A stretch of DNA of 9,966 nt, from assembly GCA_002387325.1 (NCBI GenBank), contig DGIN01000022.1, positions 1 through 9,966 on the forward strand, given 5' to 3'. Below are positions 5,377-9,966 of this stretch, one piece after another. The translations under genes and the position numbers were made by a program. The first letter of the stretch is position 1, and every line of letters begins with the position of its first letter. Source of the stretch: Bacteroidales bacterium UBA4621. GTDB taxonomy: Bacteria; Bacteroidota; Bacteroidia; Bacteroidales; Paludibacteraceae. The notes under the pieces are model-generated. The model was not told where the DNA came from and ran no database searches. It was given only the letters and a program-made list of their open reading frames with translations.

Positions 5377-7530
5377 TTAGCGGAATATCCGTGCCGTGAC
5401 GGTCAGTTTCGCCCATGCGCCCGGTTGCAGCAGACCGCCATAGTCGTAATAGTGGCGGTTGGTCATATTCGTACAGTCGGCACTCACGCGCACGCAGTCG
5501 TTCTGCCAATACACACTCCCGTCAAGCAGCCACACGGAGCGATAGTCCTGAACCTCGCCCTGCGCATCGTTGTACTGCCCCTCGCGCTGCTGGTAACGCA
5601 GTGTCCACGAGGCACCGAAACCGCGATAGATACCATGCTCCAGACGCAGCGTCAGTTTATGGCTCAGATAGTCCAAATAGCGCGACCCCGACTCTTTCAA
5701 ATCCAAATCCAGATACGTGTAGGCATAACTGACCGACACACAGCGCAACCATTCGTTCCAACGGTATGCAGCCAAGAGTTCCACGCCTGTGGCATTCACT
5801 TTCTGCTGGTTCTGTGCGTGATACGGACGTTTGATATCATCGGGCATATAGACCCAGTCGATGATATTGCGCCCCCAACGGTAGTACCAGTCGCCCGCCA
5901 AGGAGAGCGCACCCGCCTCGCCAAACGAGCGGTTGTAGGTTGCACCCACCGACAGCACCCACGCTTCTTCCGGATGCAAGTCCCTGTTGCCCAACTGGTT
6001 GCCTGCATTATAATACAAATCGGTAAAGGTCGGCAGTCGCAGTGAACGGTTGGCATTGATATATACCGACGACTGCTTCGCGTATTCATAGCCGATATTT
6101 GCCCCGCCCGATACATTGTTTCCGAATTGTGTATTGAACATTCCGCTCACGCCCAATGATGCCGACAGGTTGCCGTAGTTGAATGTCTGCTGTGCATAGT
6201 AGTTTACATTCAGTCGGTTCGCCCCCTTGACCAGGTCGAGAACCCGTACATCTTTCAAAGAGAAATCCGCCACATTCGGCACTTGCCCGTCGGGGTTGAT
6301 GGTATCGCCGAGATTGGTGGAATGAATGTTCTCATTGCGTATCTCTACGCCCACCGTGGTGGTGCCGATACGCGAAGCATAATGCCCCGCCACGCTTGCG
6401 GCTGCGGTCTGTGAGAAATGAAAATTGCCATAGAGCCGTTGCCTGCGGTGCCACTCGTAGCGGTCGTAGTTGGCACGGTACGAAGCCTGCACGTCCATAC
6501 TCCACTGCCCCCAACGATGGGTATATTTGGCACTGCCGAAAGCCGTGCGGGTGGCATCGAACTGGTCTTGCGAACCAAAACCGTAATACATACCTGCGCC
6601 CGCATCTTTCCATTGCGCACCGAGTTGCACGTCCAGCCCCTTGTAGCGGCTCTGGAAATAGAGATTGACCAACTGATAATCGGAGTTGGTGAGTGCCGTC
6701 TGCTCTTTCTCTGAGGGGGCAGGTGCATAGTAGCCTTCGGCACGGCTGTACTCCACCGAGGCATTCGCGCTGAAATCCCCGCGCCGCCAACTGCCTGAAA
6801 AATCAGGGCTTACCAGCCCGTTCATACCCGCCGACAAACGCACACCGTATTGATTCCGCTCCGCCTCGCGCGTAACGATATTAATGGCACCGGAGAACGC
6901 CCCGTAGAGGTTCGCGCTCGTACCTTGCAGCACCTCAATACGCTCGATGAGCGAGACAGAAAGCGGCAGATTGAGCGTGTAGTGCCCTGTGTGTGCGTCG
7001 TTCAGGCTCACGCCGTTGATCAGCACCAACACTTGGTCAAACGTGCCGCCGCGCATACTCAGGTCGGCTTGTGCGCCGTTGGCACCGCGGGTGCGCACAT
7101 CAAGTCCCGGCAGATATTGCAGAATATCCGCCACCGTCTGGATAGGCAATGCCTCTATCTCCTTGCGGGAAACCTGTGTTACGAGCCGGTACGCTTCGGA
7201 TTGTACTTCAGCCTTGTTCGATACGACCGACACCTCCTGAAGACTAAGTTGCCGGGTATCAACTGCCCCCTGTGCCTGCTCTGCAAGCATTGCGGGTTCA
7301 AGCGCGGAGTCCTCTGCCACGTCCGTCTCGGTTGCCGTCGCGCTCAACGTGCAGAATGCCATTGCCACGATTGCAACGGTCTTGCCCTGCTTGAGCATCT
7401 CGAGGTCGGTCATATAGCCCGCCACACGCCCCACCGACACCTCTCTGTGCAGAGAAGCAAAAGCGGCATACGCCTTGTGGCAGAACCGACGGAAACGGAT
7501 ACTGCGCTTTGATTGATAAACCTTGTTCAT
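5377..7530 (-). CDS. TonB-dependent outer-membrane receptor, BtuB-like
   Basis: Outer-membrane active transporter of 717 residues from the ATG at 7528-7530. A start at 7584 would lie in the -35-like region of the promoter at 7554-7585, so the downstream ATG is preferred. The N-terminus is unusual: an Arg/Lys- and aromatic-rich stretch (1-50) precedes the hydrophobic signal core (about 51-64). A possible TonB box is LQEVSVV (97-103). The plug domain spans about 105-220, with LPGLDVRTRG (140-149), LSMRGGTFDQVLVLINGV (157-174) and IERIEVLQG then GAINIVTR. A 22-strand type beta-barrel follows, rich in Tyr/Asn/Gln alternation, ending in TARIFR. There is no N-terminal carboxypeptidase-like domain, so it is not a typical SusC protein. 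It resembles BtuB-annotated receptors, but the leader is too short for a cobalamin riboswitch and no btuFCD genes are nearby, so the substrate (cobalamin, iron chelate or other) is unknown. It is probably transcribed alone. Confidence 0.9.
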   Translation of the reverse strand: MNKVYQSKRSIRFRRFCHKAYAAFASLHREVSVGRVAGYMTDLEMLKQGKTVAIVAMAFCTLSATATETDVAEDSALEPAMLAEQAQGAVDTRQLSLQEVSVVSNKAEVQSEAYRLVTQVSRKEIEALPIQTVADILQYLPGLDVRTRGANGAQADLSMRGGTFDQVLVLINGVSLNDAHTGHYTLNLPLSVSLIERIEVLQGTSANLYGAFSGAINIVTREAERNQYGVRLSAGMNGLVSPDFSGSWRRGDFSANASVEYSRAEGYYAPAPSEKEQTALTNSDYQLVNLYFQSRYKGLDVQLGAQWKDAGAGMYYGFGSQDQFDATRTAFGSAKYTHRWGQWSMDVQASYRANYDRYEWHRRQRLYGNFHFSQTAAASVAGHYASRIGTTTVGVEIRNENIHSTNLGDTINPDGQVPNVADFSLKDVRVLDLVKGANRLNVNYYAQQTFNYGNLSASLGVSGMFNTQFGNNVSGGANIGYEYAKQSSVYINANRSLRLPTFTDLYYNAGNQLGNRDLHPEEAWVLSVGATYNRSFGEAGALSLAGDWYYRWGRNIIDWVYMPDDIKRPYHAQNQQKVNATGVELLAAYRWNEWLRCVSVSYAYTYLDLDLKESGSRYLDYLSHKLTLRLEHGIYRGFGASWTLRYQQREGQYNDAQGEVQDYRSVWLLDGSVYWQNDCVRVSADCTNMTNRHYYDYGGLLQPGAWAKLTVTARIFR

Positions 7531-7553
7531 TGTGTTTTTTTCAAAAAAACGCA

Positions 7554-7585
7554 CAAAGGTACTGCTTTTTCCCCACATCTGCAAA
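7554..7585 (-). promoter_or_regulatory. promoter of the TonB-dependent receptor
   Basis: On the minus strand, TTTG (7585-7582), 20 bases, then TACCTTTG (7561-7554), an exact match to the Bacteroidetes consensus. It lies 23 bases before the ATG at 7530 and so decides the start codon choice. Confidence 0.8.
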
Positions 7586-7613
7586 CCCCGTCCCCGTATG
7601 GCATTGCCGTATT

Positions 7614-7979
7614 TTACAAACGTGGGGTTGTAAAATTGGCTATGACATAAGCAACCGGCATGTTGTTCTGGTTGCGAATATCCGTCTGGATAAGCGATAT
7701 GCTGCCTTCGTGCAAAAACGATGCGCTTGCAGTTAACCGATCACCCGGATGACAGGGACGAAGGAAACGGATACTGCTGTCTACAGTCAATTTCTTACCG
7801 TCTGTCAATCCCGCTGCCGCCAAATCCGCCAAAGTAAAGAGTACCCCGCCCTGACATACATTCGCCCCATTCAGATGCCGTTCCTCAACAATCATTGTTG
7901 CCGTACTGCCATCGGGCTGCAATACGATGCCGTTGGCTCGGGCAAATCGATCCCGCTCATTTAGTTCCGAAACAGTCAT
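7614..7979 (-). CDS. PaaI-family hotdog-fold thioesterase
   Basis: A small cytosolic protein of 121 residues, predicted to hydrolyse acyl-CoA thioesters. Seen: HLNGANVCQGGVLFTLADLAAAG (35-57), which matches the hotdog helix and active-site loop of PaaI-type enzymes (Asn37, Gly44-Gly45, Asp52). It is followed by a beta-rich half with FLRPCHPGDRLTASA (72-86). The position that is His in the E. coli PaaI HGG motif is Gln43 here; I believe Gln is common in Bacteroidetes members, so activity need not be lost. The protein is slightly short for the family. Its ATG at 7977-7979 lies 18 bases from its own promoter and is divergent from thiL. The 83 bp to the receptor gene contains that gene's promoter, so the two are probably separate units. 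The substrate cannot be told from sequence. Confidence 0.85.
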   Translation of the reverse strand: MTVSELNERDRFARANGIVLQPDGSTATMIVEERHLNGANVCQGGVLFTLADLAAAGLTDGKKLTVDSSIRFLRPCHPGDRLTASASFLHEGSISLIQTDIRNQNNMPVAYVIANFTTPRL

Positions 7980-7997
7980 ATTTTATGATTTTGAATG

Positions 7998-8029
7998 CAA
8001 AGATACAAAAGAAAACGGAATTACACAAC
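7998..8029 (-). promoter_or_regulatory. promoter of the PaaI-family thioesterase
   Basis: On the minus strand, GTTG (8029-8026), 20 bases, then TATCTTTG (8005-7998). It fits the Bacteroidetes consensus and lies 18 bases before the ATG. Its upstream element is back to back with that of the thiL promoter. Confidence 0.8.
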
Positions 8030-8030
8030 T

Positions 8031-8062
8031 TTTGCGTATTTCAAAAAAAAAGAGTACCTTTG
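8031..8062 (+). promoter_or_regulatory. promoter of thiL
   Basis: TTTG (8031-8034), 20 bases, then TACCTTTG (8055-8062), an exact consensus match, 23 bases before the thiL ATG. The leader is too short for a TPP riboswitch. Confidence 0.8.
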
Positions 8063-8085
8063 CGGCTCTAATTGACATATAGTAT

Positions 8086-9120
8086 ATGGCACGTACAGAG
8101 ATTTCCACAATGGGTGAGTTCGGACTCATCAAACATCTGACTGAAAAAATCCAACTCAAACAACCTTCCACACTGAAAGGCATTGGAGACGATGCCGCTG
8201 TAATGAATTTCGGCACCAAACGCGTGCTTATGACCGGCGATATGCTGTTAGAGGGTATCCATTTCAATTTGGAATACGTACCTCTCAAGCACCTTGGCTA
8301 CAAAGCCGCTGTGGTTAATTTTTCCGATATTTATGCTATGAATGGTACCCCGACACAAATTATAGTTTCTTTGGGTATCAGCAAGCGTTTTTCCGTAGAA
8401 GACTTGGAAGAACTGTATGCGGGCATCCGGCTTGCCTGCGAGCGATACGGAGTGGACATAGTCGGTGGAGATACCTGCGCCTCTATGACGGGACTGACCA
8501 TCTCTATCACCTGTCTCGGAACGGCTGCCGCCAAAGACATCGTCTATCGGAACGGTGCCAAACTGAACGACCTCATCTGCGTGTCAGGCAACCTCGGTAC
8601 TGCCTATATGGGACTGCAACTATTGGAACGCGAGCGTATCGTAATGCAAGCGGACAAGGCAGCCAAACCCGCTTTTGAAGGACGGGAATACCTGCTCGAA
8701 AGGCAACTCAAACCGGAGGCGCGGCGCGATATTGTTGAAGCACTGCGCAAAGCGGGAGTCAAACCGACGGCAATGATGGATATATCCGACGGACTGTCGT
8801 CCGAACTGATGCATATCTGCCACCTATCGGGAGTCGGCTGTGCCATCTATGAAGACAAACTGCCTATTGATTTCCAGGCTGCTGCCCTTGCCGAAGAAAT
8901 GAACCTCAACATCGTAACATGCGCCCTCAACGGAGGAGAAGACTACGAACTGCTCTTCACCTGCGACATCAATGACTACGAGAAACTCGTTCCGATAGAT
9001 GACCTCTATATCATCGGGCATATCACCAAGCCCGAATACGGATTGAACCTCATCGGACGTAACGGCGAGGAACTCGCCCTGAAAGCACAAGGATGGAACG
9101 CCTTTACCAACCGGGAATAA
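8086..9120 (+). CDS. thiL: thiamine-monophosphate kinase
   Basis: Cytosolic enzyme of the last step of thiamine diphosphate synthesis: it phosphorylates thiamine monophosphate with ATP. The 344 residues carry the PurM/ThiL-fold motifs in order: KGIGDDAAV (31-39, Mg/ATP-binding Asp pair), GDMLLEGIHF (51-60), NFSDIYAMNGTP (78-89), VGGDT (126-130), MDISDGLSSE (231-240) and NGGEDYELLF (282-291). Nothing catalytic appears to be missing. The ATG at 8086 fits the promoter at 8031-8062 and the usual N-terminus (a Glu and FGLI before the first motif). It is transcribed alone, divergent from the thioesterase and convergent with the HAD gene. No other thiamine gene and no TPP riboswitch lies in the window. 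Confidence 0.97.
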   Translation: MARTEISTMGEFGLIKHLTEKIQLKQPSTLKGIGDDAAVMNFGTKRVLMTGDMLLEGIHFNLEYVPLKHLGYKAAVVNFSDIYAMNGTPTQIIVSLGISKRFSVEDLEELYAGIRLACERYGVDIVGGDTCASMTGLTISITCLGTAAAKDIVYRNGAKLNDLICVSGNLGTAYMGLQLLERERIVMQADKAAKPAFEGREYLLERQLKPEARRDIVEALRKAGVKPTAMMDISDGLSSELMHICHLSGVGCAIYEDKLPIDFQAAALAEEMNLNIVTCALNGGEDYELLFTCDINDYEKLVPIDDLYIIGHITKPEYGLNLIGRNGEELALKAQGWNAFTNRE

Positions 9121-9133
9121 ATGAATAATACAT

Positions 9134-9165
9134 AAAAAAAACGGACGCAACGTCCGCTTTTTTTT
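9134..9165. terminator. bidirectional terminator between thiL and the HAD gene
   Basis: A 6-bp GC stem (CGGACG at 9142-9147 with CGTCCG at 9151-9156) and 3-nt loop are flanked by an A-run (9134-9141) and a T-run (9158-9165). Each strand therefore reads stem then T-tract. It serves the convergent genes on both sides, and the HAD stop codon (9164-9166) overlaps it. Confidence 0.9.
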
Positions 9166-9772
9166 ATGTATGCCGCTGAAGAAAACCATCCAGAGTCTCC
9201 AAATCGGGAAACGTCTTCCACCCGAATTGCTCTGCTGCTTTTCTGTTGGTCTCTATATCATCCGCAAACAGATAAGGCTCCGTCAGTTGGTGCGCGTGCA
9301 GATAGTTGTCCGCTATCTCAAAAATATGCGCATTCGGTTTGCAGCAATGCAACAAGTGCGAGGCAAAGCAATGCTCAAACATTGACAAATCATACTTGCT
9401 GAACACATCCGCCCAATGCAGTGCATTGTTATTGCTCAGCAGAAACAGCCGGTGTCCTTCATCACGCCAACGCCGTATCATTTCCAATCGTTCAGCAGGT
9501 ATTCCGCCGTGCATCAGGTTCCAAGCCTGTTTCAGGTCTTCGGTGGTAGTACCGGGCTTGGCATAAGAAAGCAGCGTTGACAAAAAATCATCCGCGGAAA
9601 CATCTCCCGTCTCAAACCGCTCCATCAGGCTGTTTTCCGTACCTTCGGCATTGCCTGCCAAGCCTAATACCTGCTCCATAGCCTCTTCGCCTATCAGTTC
9701 GCGGAAACGTGCCGCGCAAGCGGGGATATTATGCTGCATCATCACCCCACCCATATCCAATATAATAGTCAT
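9164..9772 (-). CDS. HAD-superfamily phosphatase, YihX-like
   Basis: A cytosolic haloacid-dehalogenase-type hydrolase of 202 residues, probably a small-molecule phosphatase. Motif I is ILDMGGV, with nucleophile Asp6. The usual second Asp of DxD is Gly8, as in the DxGN/DxGG type of E. coli YihX (glucose-1-phosphatase). Residues 15-90 form a helical cap. Motif II is LLSNNN (111-116, Ser113), motif III is CKPNAHIF with Lys145, and motif IV is FADDIETN with Asp171-Asp172. All but the second Asp of motif I are canonical. The ATG at 9770-9772 lies 45 bases from its promoter. It is convergent with thiL and its stop lies in the shared terminator. The substrate is not predictable from sequence; sugar phosphate is only a family-based guess. 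Confidence 0.9.
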   Translation of the reverse strand: MTIILDMGGVMMQHNIPACAARFRELIGEEAMEQVLGLAGNAEGTENSLMERFETGDVSADDFLSTLLSYAKPGTTTEDLKQAWNLMHGGIPAERLEMIRRWRDEGHRLFLLSNNNALHWADVFSKYDLSMFEHCFASHLLHCCKPNAHIFEIADNYLHAHQLTEPYLFADDIETNRKAAEQFGWKTFPDLETLDGFLQRHT

Positions 9773-9817
9773 AGTTAAATAAGTTATTTATTTGCTTCTT
9801 ACAAACAAACCGCATTG

Positions 9818-9849
9818 CAAAGATAATGCTTTTCATCGACATACACAAC
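9818..9849 (-). promoter_or_regulatory. promoter of the HAD-family gene
   Basis: On the minus strand, GTTG (9849-9846), 20 bases, then TATCTTTG (9825-9818), matching the Bacteroidetes consensus. The leader to the ATG is about 40 bases. Confidence 0.75.
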
Positions 9850-9924
9850 ATTTTATATTTTTATACCGGACGGACTCCCAAAAATATACAGAATATGCAG
9901 TTTCTGTACCTCCATATACACATT

Positions 9925-9966
9925 ACGTAGAAAAGACGTAGAAAGGACGTAGAAAGGACGTAGAAA
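9925..9966. repeat. 11-bp tandem array, right end
   Basis: ACGTAGAAAAG (9925-9935), ACGTAGAAAGG (9936-9946 and 9947-9957) and a partial copy (9958-9966). The unit, period and orientation equal those of the array at 1-29. The edge-most copies are the most uniform, while the outermost copy toward the gene carries a substitution. The array is cut by the window end. Confidence 0.9.

Noticed and set aside
5326..6045. A 239-codon plus-strand frame opposite the receptor gene
   Set aside because: It begins in the terminator and runs antisense to the beta-barrel. It is a codon-bias shadow. The same holds for the frame at 6850-7512.
7531..7613. A cobalamin riboswitch before the BtuB-like receptor
   Set aside because: The promoter lies 23 bases before the ATG and the whole gap is 83 bp, too short for the aptamer.
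8063..8085. A TPP riboswitch before thiL
   Set aside because: Only 23 bases separate the -7 box from the start codon, and no THI-box-like sequence is visible.
9887..9908. A hairpin (7-bp TACAGAA stem) as terminator of a gene to the right
   Set aside because: The stem is short and AT-rich, the minus-strand T-tract is interrupted, and no gene is visible to the right before the tandem array.
1..9966. A small circular replicon, because the two ends share a repeat
   Set aside because: The ends share only a 6-base exact suffix-prefix match in phase with the repeat. There is no replication or mobilisation gene, and the content is chromosomal housekeeping.

Overview
The window looks like chromosomal DNA of an uncultured or unnamed member of the Bacteroidales (phylum Bacteroidota). 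Five separate promoters match the Bacteroidetes primary-sigma pattern (TTG or TTTG, 20 bases, TAnnTTTG). No gene start depends on a visible Shine-Dalgarno site. There is a TonB-dependent receptor with the long Arg-rich leader I associate with this order, and the ribBA, cdd, lptF/lptG-type and thiL proteins also read as Bacteroidales. I cannot name a genus. Genes are moderately GC-rich and intergenic DNA is clearly AT-rich. I see no rRNA, tRNA, CRISPR, insertion sequence, phage or plasmid replication gene.

Layout, left to right. Positions 1-229 hold the end of an 11-bp tandem array, a perfect 19-bp inverted repeat built from 9-bp units, and a terminator. A minus-strand gene (230-1576) encodes a secreted protein with an EF-hand-like loop, a Trp/Tyr/His-rich belt and a long Ser-Thr-Arg repeat tail. 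Next comes a minus-strand operon read in the order cdd (cytidine deaminase), an LptF/LptG-family LPS-export permease, and ribBA (riboflavin synthesis). Its promoter is at 5026-5057, and the permease appears to start with TTG just after a 31-nt palindrome. A 395-bp intergenic region (4982-5376) carries that promoter, an inverted array of five GGTGGAT motifs at 11-bp phasing, and the terminator of the next gene. Then come a BtuB-like TonB-dependent receptor (5377-7530), a PaaI-type hotdog thioesterase (7614-7979), a compact divergent promoter region, thiL on the plus strand (8086-9120), a bidirectional terminator, and a HAD-family phosphatase (9164-9772). The right end re-enters the same 11-bp array seen at the left end.

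The genes are mostly housekeeping: riboflavin and thiamine diphosphate synthesis, pyrimidine salvage, LPS transport and outer-membrane nutrient uptake. They do not form one pathway. I found no convincing new defence or mobile system. The most unusual signals are non-coding: 11-bp (one helical turn) repeats at several places, including both window ends, two strong palindromes next to genes, and the Ser-Thr-Arg repeat protein.
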